A stretch of 64,000 nucleotides of DNA. Origin: Pontederia crassipes (taxonomy: Eukaryota > Streptophyta > Magnoliopsida > Commelinales > Pontederiaceae). Of the stretch, positions 1 through 11,199 are shown one piece after another (position 1 is the first letter of the stretch; every line of letters begins with the position of its first letter). Below the pieces are notes generated by a model. That model worked only from the letters and a program-made list of their open reading frames with translations, made no database searches and was not told the DNA's origin. The stretch is from NCBI GenBank assembly GCA_030549335.1, contig JAUKPH010000023.1, positions 4,049,501 to 4,113,500 on the forward strand. Reading direction: 5' to 3'. The position numbers and the translations under genes are program-made.

Positions 1-148
1 AGAGGTGCTAGATCTTTTGAACTTTAACTCTATTTCAATCCAAAGTTGAACCGTTACAATCAATGATAAAGCTCTTGGGGATTAGAGTCTTAGAGTAAGG
101 TTCAAAGCTATAACTTATAGCAACCTATTACAACCTTTGGGTGTCCTA

Positions 149-296
149 AGAGGTGATAGATCTTTAGAACTTTAACTCTATTTCAAACCGAAGTTGAACC
201 GTTACAATCAAAGATAACGCTCTTGGGGATTAGAGTCTTAGAGTTGGGTTCAAAGCTATAAGTTATAGATACTTATTACAACCTTTGGGTGTCTTA
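149..296 (+). repeat. Representative monomer (near consensus), internal map
   Basis: This 148-bp copy is close to the commonest type. Within-monomer positions: 10-15 AGATCT (BglII-type site, present in most copies); 27-32 ACTCTA, complementary to TAGAGT at 83-88 and 91-96; 41-42, 52-53 and 70-71 are the only CpG sites; 46-52 TTGAACC is inverted relative to GGTTCAA at 99-105; 82-97 is a near-perfect 8-bp tandem pair, TTAGAGTC then TTAGAGTT; 108-120 is the perfect palindrome CTATAAGTTATAG. On + the consensus stops fall at 6, 9, 17, 25, 47, 67, 83, 91, 111, 118 and 147, covering every frame. The choice of first base is arbitrary. Confidence 0.95.
256..268. other. Example of the 13-bp monomer palindrome CTATAAGTTATAG
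   Basis: Six-base arms CTATAA and TTATAG flank a single central G, so the site reads the same on both strands apart from the centre. It occupies monomer positions 108-120 and recurs in most of the 432 monomers. A common variant has C at the centre (CTATAACTTATAG, for example 1889-1901 in a slightly altered form and 2034-2046). That change simply reverses the strand on which the site is read, so the dyad is kept. Losses occur, for example CTATACGTTATAG near 10913 and CTATATGTTATAT near 56185 and 58988. The site is short, so hairpin potential per copy is modest. No function is shown. Confidence 0.85.
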
Positions 297-1480
297 AGAG
301 GTGATAGATCTTTAGAACTTTGACTCTATTTCAAACCGAAGTTGAACCGTTACAATCAAAGATAACGCTCTTGGGGATTAGAGTCTTAGAGTGAGGTTCA
401 AAGCTATAAGTTATAGATACTTATTACAACCTTTGGGTGTCCTAAGAGGTGATAGATCTTTAGAACTTTAACTCTATTTCAATCCGAAGTTGAACCGTTA
501 CAATCAATGATAAAGCTCTTGGGGATTGGAGTCTTAGAGTTGGGTTCAAAGCTATAAGTTATAGATACTTGTTACAACCTTTGGGTGTCCTAAGAGGTGA
601 CAGATCTTTAGAACTTTGACTCTATTTCAAACCGAAGTTGAACCGTTACAATCAAAGATAATGCTCTTGGGGATTAGAGTCTTAGAGTTAGGTTCAAAGC
701 TATAAGTTATAGATACTTATTACAACCTTTGGGTGTCCTAAGAGGTGATAGATCTTTATAACTTTAACTCTATTTCAATCCGAAGTTGAACCGTTACAAT
801 CAAAGATAACGCTCTTGGGGATTAGAGTCTTAGAGTTGGGTTCAAAGCTATAAGTTATAGATACTTATTACAACCTTTGGGTGTCCTAAGAGGTGCTAGA
901 TCTTTAGAACTTTAACTCTATTTCAAACCGAAGTTGAACCGTTACAATCAAAGATAACGCTCTTGGGGATTAGAGTCTTAGAGTAAGGTTCAAAGCTATA
1001 AGTTATAGATACTTATTACAACCTTTGGGTGTCCTAAGAGGTGAAAGATCTTTAGAACTTTAACTCTATTTCAAATCGAAGTTGAACCGTTACAATCAAA
1101 GATAACGCTCTTGGGGATTAGAGTCTTAGAGTTAGGTTCAAAGCTATAAGTTATAGATACTTATTACAACCTTTGGGTGTCCTAAGAGGTGCTAGATCTT
1201 TAGAACTTTAACTCTATTTCAATCCGAAGTTGAACCGTTACAATCAATGATAAAGCTCTTGGGGATTAGAGTCTTAGAGTAAGGTTCAAAGCTATAAGTT
1301 ATAGATACTTATTACAACCTTTGGGTGTCCTAAGAGGTGATAAATCTTTAGAACTTTAACTCTATTTCAAACTGAAGTTGAACCGTTGCAATCAAAGATA
1401 ACGCTCTTGGGGATTAGAGTCTTAGAGTTGGGTTCAAAGCTATAAGTTATAGATACTTATTACAACCTTTGGGTGCCCTA

Positions 1481-2812
1481 AGAGGTGATAGATCTTTAGA
1501 ATTTTAACTCTATTTCAATTCGAAGTTGAACCGTTACAATCAATGATAAAGCTCTTGGGGATTAGAGTCTTAGAGTAAGGTTCAAAGCTATAAGTTATAG
1601 ATACTTATTACAACCTTTGGGTGTCCTAAGAGGTGATAGATCTTTAGAACTTTAACTCTATTTCAATCCGAAGTTGAACCGTTACAATCAAAGATAACGC
1701 TCTTGGGAATTAGAGTCTTAGAGTTGGGTTCAAAGATATAACTTATAGATACTTATTACAACCTTTGGGTGTCCTAAGAGGTGATAGATCTTTAGAACTT
1801 TAACTCTATTTCAATCCAAAGTTGAACCGTTACAATCAATGATAAAGCTCTTGGGGATTAGAGTCTTAGAGTAAGGTTCAAAGCTATAACTTATAAATAC
1901 CTATTACAACCTTTGGGTGTCTTAAGAGGTGATAGATCTTTATAACTTTAACTCTATTTCAAACCGAAGCTGAACCGTTACAATCAAAGATAACGCTCTT
2001 GGGGATTAGAGTCTTAGAGTAAGGTTCAAAGCTATAACTTATAGATACTTATTACAACCTTTGGGTGCCCTAAGAGGTGATAGATCTTTAGAACTTTAAC
2101 TCTATTTCAAATCGAAGTTGAACCGTTACAATCAAAGATAACGCTCTTGGGGATTAGAGTCTTAGAGTTGGGTTCAAAGCTATAAGTTATAGATACTTGT
2201 TACAACCTTTGGGTGTCCTAAGAGGTGATAGATCTTTAGAACTTTGACTCTATTTCAAACCGAAGTTGAACCGTTACAATCAAAGATAATGCTCTTGGGG
2301 ATTAGAGTCTTAGAGTTGGGTTCAAAGCTATAAGTTATAGATACATATTACAACCTTTGGGTGTCCTAAGAGGTGCTAGATCTTTTGAACTTTAACTCTA
2401 TTTCAATCCAAAGTTGAACCGTTACAATCAATGATAAAGCTCTTGGGGATTAGAGTCTTAGAGTAAGGTTCAAAGCTATAACTTATAGCTACCTATTACA
2501 ACCTTTGGGTGTCCTAAGAGGTGATAGATCTTTAGAACTTTAACTCCATTTCAAACCGAAGTTGAACCGTTACAATCAAAGATAACGCTCTTGGGGAATA
2601 GAGTCTTAGAGTTGGGTTCAAAGCTATAAGTTATAGATACTTATTACAACCTTTGGGTGTCTTAAGAGGTGATAGATCTTTAGAACTTTGACTCTATTTC
2701 AAACCGAAGTTGAACCGTTACAATCAAAGATAACGCTCTTGGGGATTAGAGTCTTAGAGTGAGGTTCAAAGCTATAAGTTATAGATACTTATTACAACTT
2801 TTGGGTGTCCTA
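1481..2812. repeat. HOR block A, nine monomers, copy 1 (offset 1628 bp)
   Basis: These nine monomers match 3109-4440 in order at an offset of exactly 11 monomers. Shared private markers include TTGGGAATT (1703 and 3331), ATAAATACC with GTCTTAAG, CTTTATAAC with CGAAGCTG, GGTGCCC, the ACATATTAC change, and CTTTTGAAC at the start of the unit at 2369 and 3997. The two intervening monomers (2813-3108) do not match their counterparts, so the period is an 11-monomer spacing with nine well-matched members. Visible differences between copies are few, for example AAGATATAAC against AAGCTATAAC. Confidence 0.85.
1777..1924 (+). repeat. Representative monomer of the second linked haplotype
   Basis: This copy carries the linked set CCAAAG (positions 40-45, CpG lost), CAATGATAAAG (61-71, CpG lost), GAGTAAGG (93-100), the palindrome with central C, and CCTATT instead of CTTATT near 124-129. 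The main haplotype instead has CCGAAG, CAAAGATAACG, GAGTTGGG, central G and CTTATT. Both types are interspersed through the whole window. Recombinant monomers joining the left half of one to the right half of the other also occur, for example the copy at 445-592 with CAATGATAAAG followed by GAGTTGGG. Confidence 0.85.
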
Positions 2813-3108
2813 AGAAGTGATAGATCTTTAGAACTTTAACTCTATTTCAATCCGAAGTTGAACCGTTACAATCAAAGATAACGCTCTTGGGGATTAGAGT
2901 CTTAGAGTTGGGTTCAAAGCTATAAGTTATAGATACTTATTACAACCTTTGGGTGTCCTAAGAGGTGATAGTTCTTTAGAACTTTAACTCTATTTCAAAC
3001 CGAAGTTGAACCGTTACAATCAAAGATAACGCTCTTGGGGATTAGAGTCTTAGAGTTGGGTTCAAAGCTATAAGTTATAGATACTTATTACAACCTTTGG
3101 GTGCCCTA

Positions 3109-4440
3109 AGAGGTGATAGATCTTTAGAATTTTAACTCTATTTCAATTCGAAGTTGAACCGTTACAATCAATGATAAAGCTCTTGGGGATTAGAGTCTTA
3201 GAGTAAGGTTCAAAGCTATAAGTTATAGATACTTATTACAACCTTTGGGTGTCCTAAGAGGTGATAGATCTTTAGAACTTTAACTCTATTTCAATCCGAA
3301 GTTGAACCGTTACAATCAAAGATAACGCTCTTGGGAATTAGAGTCTTAGAGTTGGGTTCAAAGCTATAACTTATAGATACTTATTACAACCTTTGGGTGT
3401 CCTAAGAGGTGATAGATCTTTAGAACTTTAACTCTATTTCAATCCAAAGTTGAACCGTTACAATCAATGATAAAGCTCTTGGGGATTAGAGTCTTAGAGT
3501 AAGGTTCAAAGCTATAACTTATAAATACCTATTACAACCTTTGGGTGTCTTAAGAGGTGATAGATCTTTATAACTTTAACTCTATTTCAAACCGAAGCTG
3601 AACCGTTACAATCAAAGATAACGCTCTTGGGGATTAGAGTCTTAGAGTAAGGTTCAAAGCTATAACTTATAGATACTTATTACAACCTTTGGGTGCCCTA
3701 AGAGGTGATAGATCTTTAGAACTTTAACTCTATTTCAAATCGAAGTTGAACCGTTACAATCAAAGATAACGCTCTTGGGGATTAGAGTCTTAGAGTTGGG
3801 TTCAAAGCTATAAGTTATAGATACTTGTTACAACCTTTGGGTGTCCTAAGAGGTGATAGATCTTTAGAACTTTGACTCTATTTCAAACCGAAGTTGAACC
3901 GTTACAATCAAAGATAATGCTCTTGGGGATTAGAGTCTTAGAGTTGGGTTCAAAGCTATAAGTTATAGATACATATTACAACCTTTGGGTGTCCTAAGAG
4001 GTGCTAGATCTTTTGAACTTTAACTCTATTTCAATCCAAAGTTGAACCGTTACAATCAATGATAAAGCTCTTGGGGATTAGAGTCTTAGAGTAAGGTTCA
4101 AAGCTATAACTTATAGCTACCTATTACAACCTTTGGGTGTCCTAAGAGGTGATAGATCTTTAGAACTTTAACTCTATTTCAAACCGAAGTTGAACCGTTA
4201 CAATCAAAGATAACGCTCTTGGGGATTAGAGTCTTAGAGTTGGGTTCAAAGCTATAAGTTATAGATACTTATTACAACCTTTGGGTGTCTTAAGAGGTGA
4301 TAGATCTTTAGAACTTTGACTCTATTTCAAACCGAAGTTGAACCGTTACAATCAAAGATAACGCTCTTGGGGATTAGAGTCTTAGAGTGAGGTTCAAAGC
4401 TATAAGTTATAGATACTTATTACAACCTTTGGGTGTCCTA
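3109..4440. repeat. HOR block A, nine monomers, copy 2
   Basis: Second copy of the block at 1481-2812. It contains the same ordered series of variant monomers. After its end the array switches to monomers resembling those at 445-740, which marks a recombination or duplication boundary close to 4441. Confidence 0.85.
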
Positions 4441-7400
4441 AGAGGTGATAGATATTTAGAACTTTAACTCTATTTCAATCCGAAGTTGAACCGTTACAAT
4501 CAATGATAAAGCTCTTGGGGATTGGAGTCTTAGAGTTGGGTTCAAAGCTATAAGTTATAGATACTTGTTACAACCTTTGGGTGTCCTAAAAGGTGACAGA
4601 TCTTTAGAACTTTGACTCTATTTCAAACCGAAGTTGAACCGTTACAATCAAAGATAATGCTCTTGGGGATTAGAGTCTTAGAGTTGGGTTCAAAGCTATA
4701 AGTTATAGATACTTATTACAACCTTTGGGTGTCTTAAGAGGTGATAGATCTTTAGAACTTTGACTCTATTTCAAACCGAAGTTGAACCGTTACAATCAAA
4801 GATAACGCTCTTGGGGATTAGAGTCTTAGAGTGAGGTTCAAAGATATAAGTTATAGATACTTATTACAACCTTTGGGTGTCCTAAGAGGTGATAGATCTT
4901 TAGAACTTTAACTCTATTTCAATCCGAAGTTGAACCGTTACAATCAATGATAAAGCTCTTGGGGATTAGAGTCTTAGAGTTGGGTTCAAAGCTATAAGTT
5001 ATAGATACTTGTTACAACCTTTGGGTGTCCTAAGAGGTGACAGATCTTTAGAACTTTGACTCTATTTCAAACCGAAGTTGAACCGTTACAATCAAAGATA
5101 ACGCTCTTGGGGATTAGAGTCATAGAGTTAGGTTCAAAGCTATAAGTTATAGATACTTATTACAACCTTTGGGTGTCCTAAGAGGTGATAGATCTTTAGA
5201 ACTTTAACTCTATTTCAAACCGAAGTTGAACCGTTACAATCAAAGATAACGCTCTTGGGGATTAGAGTCTTAGAGTTGGGTTCAAAGCTATAAGTTATAG
5301 ATACTTATTACAACCTTTGGGTGTCCTAAGAGGTGCTAGATCTTTAGAACTTTAACTCTATTTCAATCCAAAGTTGAATCGTTACAATCAATGATAAAGC
5401 TCTTGGGGATTAGAGTCTTAGAGTAAGGTTCAAAGCTATAAGTTATAGATACTTATTAAAACCTTTGGGTGTCCTAAGAGGTGAAAGATCTTTAGAACTT
5501 TAACTCTATTTCAAATCGAAGTTGAACCGTTACAATCAAAGATAACGCTCTTGGGGATTAGAGTCTTAGAGTTAGGTTCAAAGCTATAAGTTATAGATAC
5601 TTATTACAACCTCTGGGTGTCCTAAGAGGTGATAGATCTTTAGAACTTTAACTCTATTTCAAACCGAAGTTGAACCGTTATAATCAAAGATAACGCTCTT
5701 GGAGATTAGAGTCTTAGAGTTGGGTTCAAAGCTATAAGTTATAGATACTTATTACAACCTTTGGGTGCCCTAAGAGGTGATAGATCTTTAGAATTTTAAC
5801 TCTATTTCAATCCGAAGTTGAACCGTTACAATCAAAGATAATGCTCTTGGGGATTAGAGTCTTAGAGTTGGGTTCAAAGCTATAAGTTATAGATACTTAT
5901 TACAACCTTTGGGTGTCCTAAGAGGAGATAGATCTTTAGAACTTTAACTCTATTTCAAACCGAAGTTGAACCGTTACAATCAAAGATAATGCTCTTGGGG
6001 ATTAGAGTCTTAGAGTTGGGTTCAAAGCTATAAGTTATAGATACTTATTACAACCTTTGGGTGTCCTAAGAGGAGATAGATCTTTAGAATTTTAACTCTA
6101 TTTCAATCCGAAGTTGAACCGTTACAATCAAAGATAAAGCTCTTGGGGATTAAAGTCTTAGAGTTAGGTTCAAAGCTATAAGTTATAGATACTTATTACA
6201 ACCTTTGGGTGTTCTAAGAGGTGATAGATCTTTAGAACTTTAACTCTATTTCAAACTGAAGTTGTACCGTTACAATCAAAGATAACGCTCTTGGGGATTA
6301 GAGTCTTAGAGTGAGGTTCAAAGATATAAGTTATAGATACTTATTACAACCTTTGGGTGTCCTAGGAGGTGCTAGATCTTTAGAACTTTAACTCTATTTC
6401 AATCCAAAGTTGAACCGTTACAATCAATGATAAAGTTCTTGGGGATTAGAGTCTTAGAGTAAGGTTCAAAGCTATAAGTTATAGATACTTATTACAACCT
6501 TTGGGTATCCTAAGAGGTGATAGATCTTTAGAACTTTAACTCTATTTCAATCCGAAGTTGAACCGTTACAATCAATGATAAAGCTCTTGGGGATTAGAGT
6601 CATAGGGTAAGGTTCAAAGCTATAAGTTATAGATACTTATTATAACTTTTGGGTGTCCTAAGAGGTAATTGATCTTTAGAACTTTAACTCTATTTCAATC
6701 CGAAGTTGAACCGTTACAATCAAAGATAACGCTCTTGGGGATTATAGTCTAAGAGTTGGGTTCAAAGCTATAAGTTATATCTACTTATTACAACCTTTGG
6801 GTGTCCTAAGAGGTGATAGATCTTTATAACTTTAACTCTATTTCAAACCGAAGTTGAACCGTTACAATCAAAGATAACGCTCTTGGGGATTAGAGTCTTA
6901 GAGTTGGGATCAAAGCTATAAGTTATAGATACTTATTACAACCTTTGGGTGCCCTAAGAGGTGATAGATCTTTAGAATTTTAACTCTATTTCAATTCGAA
7001 GTTGAACCGTTACAATTAAAGATAACGCTCTTGGGGATTAGAGTCTTAGAGTTGGGTTCAAAGCTATAAGTTATAGATACTTATTACAACCTTTGGGTGT
7101 CCTAAGAGGTGATAGATCTTTAGAACTTTAACTCTATTTCAAACCGAAGTTGAGCCGTCACAATCAAAGATAACGCTCTTGGGGATTAGAGTCTTAGAGT
7201 TGGGTTCAAAGTTATAAGTTATAGATACTTATTACAACCTTTGGGTGTCCTAAGAGGTGCTAGATCTTTAGAACTTTAACTCTATTTCAATCCAAAGTTG
7301 AACCATTACAATCAATGACAAAGCTCTTGGGGATTAGAGTCTTAGAGTAAGGTTCAAAGCTATAAGTTATAGCTACTTATTACAACCTTTGGGTGTCCTA

Positions 7401-8288
7401 AGAGGTGATAGATCTTTAGAACTTTAACTCTATTTCAAACCGAAGTTGAACCGTTACAATCAAAGATAACGCTCTTGGGGATTAGAGTCTTAGAGTAAGG
7501 TGCAAAGCTATAAGTTATAAATACTTATAACAACCTTTGGGTGCCCTAAGAGGTGATAGATCTTTAGAATTTTAACTCTATTTCAATACGAAGTTGAACC
7601 GTTACAATCAAAGATAACGCTCTTGGGGATTAGAGTCTTAGAGTAAGGTGCAAAGCTATAAGTTATAGATACTTATTACAACCTTTCGGTTCCCTAAGAG
7701 GTGATAGATCTTTAGAACTTTAACTCTATTTCAAATCGAAGTTGAACCGTTACAATCAAAGATAACGCTCTTGGGGATTAGAGTCTTAGAGTTGGGTTCA
7801 AAGCTATAAGTTATAGATACTTGTTACAACCTTTGGGTGTCCTAAGAGGTGACAGATCTTTAGAACTTTGACTCTATTTCAAACCGAAGTTGAACCGTTA
7901 CAATCAAAGATAATGCTCTTGGGGATTAGAGTCTTAGAGTTAGGTTCAAAGCTATAAGTTATAGATACTTATTACAACCTTTGGGTGTCCTAAGAGGTGA
8001 TAGATCTTTAGAACTTTAACTCTATTTCAAACTGAAGTTGAACCGTTACAATCAAAGATAACGCTCTTGGGGATTAGAGTCTTAGAGTTGGGTTCAAAGC
8101 TATAAGTTATAGATACTTATTACAACCTTTGGGTGTCCTAAGAGGTGCTAGATCTTTAGAACTTTTACTCTATTTCAATCCAAAGTCGAATCGTTACAAT
8201 CAATGATAAAGCTCTTGGGGATTAGAGTCTTAGAGTAAGGTTCAAAGCTATAAGTTATAGATACTTATTACAACCTTTGGGTGTCCTA

Positions 8289-8435
8289 AGAGGTGAAAGA
8301 TCTTTAGAACTTTAACTCTATTTCAATCCGAAGTTGAACTGTTACAATCAAAGATAACGCTCTTGGGGATTAGAGTCTTAGAGTTGGGTTCAAAGCTATA
8401 AGTTATAGATACTTATTACAACTTTGGGTGTCCTA
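8289..8435 (+). repeat. 147-bp monomer (one C lost)
   Basis: ACAACCTTTGGG has become ACAACTTTGGG near 8419-8427. This is the only length change in the first 31 kb. The next monomer starts at 8436. Confidence 0.9.
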
Positions 8436-9167
8436 AGAGGTGCTAGATCTTTAAAACTTTAACTCTATTTCAATCCAAAGTTGAACCGTTACAATCAATG
8501 ATAAAGCTCTTGGGGATTAGAGTCTTAGAGTAAGGTTCAAAGCTATAAGTTATAGATACTTATTACAACCTTTGGGTGTCCTATGAGGTGATAAATCTTT
8601 AGAACTTTAACTCTATTTCAAACTGAAGTTGAACCGTTACAATCAAAGATAACGCTCTTGGGGATTAGAGTCTTAGAGTTGGGTTCAAAGCTATAAGTTA
8701 TAGATACTTATTACAACCTTTGGGTGTCCTAAGAGGTGCTAGATCTTTAAAACTTTAACTCTATTTCAATCCAAAGTTGAACCGTTACAATCAATGATAA
8801 AGCTCTTGGGGATTAGAGTCTTAGAGTAAGGTTCAAAGCTATAAGTTATAGATACTTATTACAACCTTTGGGTGTCCTAAGAGGTGATAGATCTTTAGAA
8901 CTTTAACTCTATTTCAAACCGAAGTTGAACCGTTACAATCAAAGATAACGCTCTTGGGGATTAGAGTCTTAGAGTTGGGTTCAAAGCTATAAGTTATAGA
9001 TACTTATTACAACTTTTGGGTGTCCTAAGAGGTGATAGATCTTTAGAACTTTAACTCTATTTCAAACCGAAGTTGAACCGTTACAATCAAAGATAACGCT
9101 CTTGGGGATTAGAGTCTTAGAGTTAGGTTCCAAGCTATAAGTTATAGATACTTATTACAACCTTTGG

Positions 9168-9613
9168 GTGCCATAAGAGGTGATAGATCTTTAGAATTTT
9201 AACTCTATTTCAATCCGAAGTTGAACCGTTACAATCAAAGATAACGCTCTTGGGGATTAGAGTCTTAGAGTTGGGTTCAAAGCTATAAGTTATAGATACT
9301 TATTACAACCTTTGGGTGTCCTAAGAGGAGATAGATCTTTAGAACTTTAACTCTATTTCAAACCGAAGTTGAACCGTTACAATCAAAGATAAAGCTCTTG
9401 GGGATTAGAGTCTTAGAGTTAGGTTCAAAGTTGTAAGTTATAGATACTTATTACAACCTTTGGATGTCCTAAGAGGTGAAAGATCTTTAGAACTTTAACT
9501 CTATTTCAATCCGAAGTTGAACTGTTACAATAAAAGATAACGCTCTTGGGGATTAGAGTCTTAGAGTTGGGTTCAAAGCTATAAGTTATAGATACTTATT
9601 ACAACCTTTGGGT
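9168..9613. repeat. Block shared with 38914-39359, about 29.7 kb away
   Basis: Three linked rare variants, GCCATAAG (9170), AAGTTGTAAG (about 9428) and ACAATAAAAG (about 9528), recur in the same order and spacing at 38916, 39174 and about 39274, a constant offset of 29,746 bp (201 monomers minus 2 bp of indels). Both are followed by a GGTACCC monomer, but the downstream copy gained an 8-bp insertion just before it. This shows long-range movement or retention of a segment within the array. Confidence 0.8.
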
Positions 9614-10204
9614 ACCCTAAGAGGAGATAGACCTTTAGAACTTTAACTCTATTTCAATCCGAAGTTGAACCGTTACAATCAAAGATAACGCTCTTGGGGA
9701 TTAGAGTCTTAGAGTTGGGTTCAAAGCTATAAGTTATATCTACTTATTACAACCTTTGGGTGTCCTAAGAGGTGATAGATCTTTATAACTTTAACTCTAT
9801 TTCAAACCGAAGTTGAACCGTTACAATCAAAGATAACGCTCTTGGGGATTAGAGTCTTAGAGTTGGGTTCAAAGCTATAAGTTATAGATACTTATTACAA
9901 CCTTTGGGTGTCCTAAGAGGTGCTAGATCTTTAGAACTTTAACTCTATTTCAATCCAAAGTTGAACCGTTACAATCAATGATAAAGCTCTTGGGGATTAG
10001 AGTCTTAGAGTAAGGTTCAAAGCTATAACTTATAGATACCAATTACAACCTTTGGTTGTCCTAAGAGGTGATAGATCTTTAGAACTTTAACTCTATTTCA
10101 AACTGAAGTTGAACCGTTACAATCAAAGATAACGCTCTTGGGGATTAGAGTCTTAGAGTTGGGTTCAAAGCTATAAGTTATAGATACTTATTACAACCTT
10201 TGGG

Positions 10205-11155
10205 TGTCCTAAGAGGTGCTAGATCTTTAAAACTTTAACTCTATTTCAATCCAAAGTTGAACCGTTACAATCAATGATAAAGCTCTTGGGGATTAGAGTC
10301 TTAGAGTAAGGTTCAAAGCTATAAGTTATAGATACTTATTACAACCTTTGGGTGTCCTAAGAGGTGATAGATCTTTAGAACTTTAACTCTATTTCAAACC
10401 GAAGTTGAACCGTTACAATCAAAGATAACGCTCTTGGGGATTAGAGTCTTAGAGTTGGGTTCAAAGCTATAAGTTATAGATACTTATTACAACTTTTGGG
10501 TGTCCTAAGAGGTGATAGATCTTTAGAACTTTAAGTCTATTTCAAACCGAAGTTGAACCGTTACAATCAAAGATAACGCTCTTGGGGATTAGAGTCTTAG
10601 AGTTAGGTTCCAAGCTATAAGTTATAGATACTTATTACAACCTTTGGGTGTGATAAGAGGTGATAGCTCTTTAGAACTTTAACTCTATTTCAATCCGAAG
10701 TTGAACCGTTACAATCAAAGATAACGCTCTTGGGGATTAGAGTCTTAGAGTTGGGTTCAAAGCTATAAGTTATAGATACTTATTACAACCTTTGGGTACC
10801 CTAAGAGGAGATAGACCTTTAGAACTTTAACTCTATTTCAAACCGAAGTTGAACCGTTAAAATCAAAGATAACGCTCTTGGGGATTAGAGTCTTAGAGTA
10901 AGGTGCAAAGCTATACGTTATAGATACTTATTACAACCTTTGGGTGCCCTAAGAGGTGATAGAACTTTAGAACTTTAACTCTATTTCAAATCGAAGTTCA
11001 ACCGTTACAATCAAAGATAACGCTCTTGGGGATTAGAGTCTTAGAGTTGGGTTCAAAGCTATAAGTTATAGATACTTATTACAACCTTTGGGTACCCTAA
11101 GAGGAGATAGACCTTTAGAACTTTAACTCTATTTCAAACCGAAGTTGAACCGTTA
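10205..11155. repeat. HOR block B, copy 1 (repeated at 12869-13819)
   Basis: Ordered markers are GTGCTAG with CTTTAAAAC, CAACTTTTGGG, GGTTCCAAGC, GGTGTGATAAG (10649), GGTACCC with AGATAGACC and GTTAAAATC, AAGGTGCAAAGCTATACG, and GATAGAAC with GAAGTTCAACC. The series recurs exactly 2664 bp (18 monomers) later. Divergence at both ends is abrupt: CAAACTG against CAAACCG upstream, and GTTACAATC against GTTAAAATC downstream. Further partial copies appear around 15237, 18345, 22785, 27521, 34617 and 51929. Confidence 0.85.
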
Positions 11156-11199
11156 CAATCAAAGATAATGCTCTTGGGGATTAGAGTCTTAGAGTTGGG

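Larger units (their letters stand above)
1..740. repeat. Five-monomer block repeated at 3997-4736 and partly at 4737-5180
   Basis: Monomers 1-5 recur in the same order 27 monomers later (offset 3996 bp). The first has the rare CTTTTGAAC change, the third has GACTC with GAGTGAGG, the fourth has GGATTGGAGTC with CTTGTTAC, and the fifth begins GTGACAG. Monomers 3-5 recur again at 4737-5180 (offset 4440 bp). The order of private variants, rather than overall similarity, is the evidence. A few single-base differences separate the copies. Confidence 0.8.
5181..10204. repeat. Satellite segment without a clean higher-order period
   Basis: About 34 monomers, all 148 bp except one. Monomer types are mixed: GTGCTAG, GTGAAAG and GAGGAGATAG starts, and a run with TTTAGAATTTTAAC. 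Local rarities include GGTAATTGATC near 6665, GTCATAGGG near 6599, ATACTTATAAC with CAATACGAAG at 7515-7600, and CTTTCGGTTCCC near 7684. The markers at 7515-7600 recur far downstream at 12102, 17134, 20094, 24830 and 29566, so this segment supplied, or shares ancestry with, the large HORs to the right. There is no gene. Confidence 0.75.

Noticed and set aside
187..195. CENP-B box
   Set aside because: The reverse strand has TTCG at the CCGAAG site, but the required A and the CGGG half do not follow at the right spacing, so the motif is absent.
221..244. G-quadruplex at the GGGG run
   Set aside because: There is only one run of four G per monomer, and the other G runs are three or fewer and too far away for a stable intramolecular structure.
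8419..8436. Insertion or boundary of another element at the first phase shift
   Set aside because: The phase shift is fully explained by loss of one C; flanking sequence is ordinary satellite.
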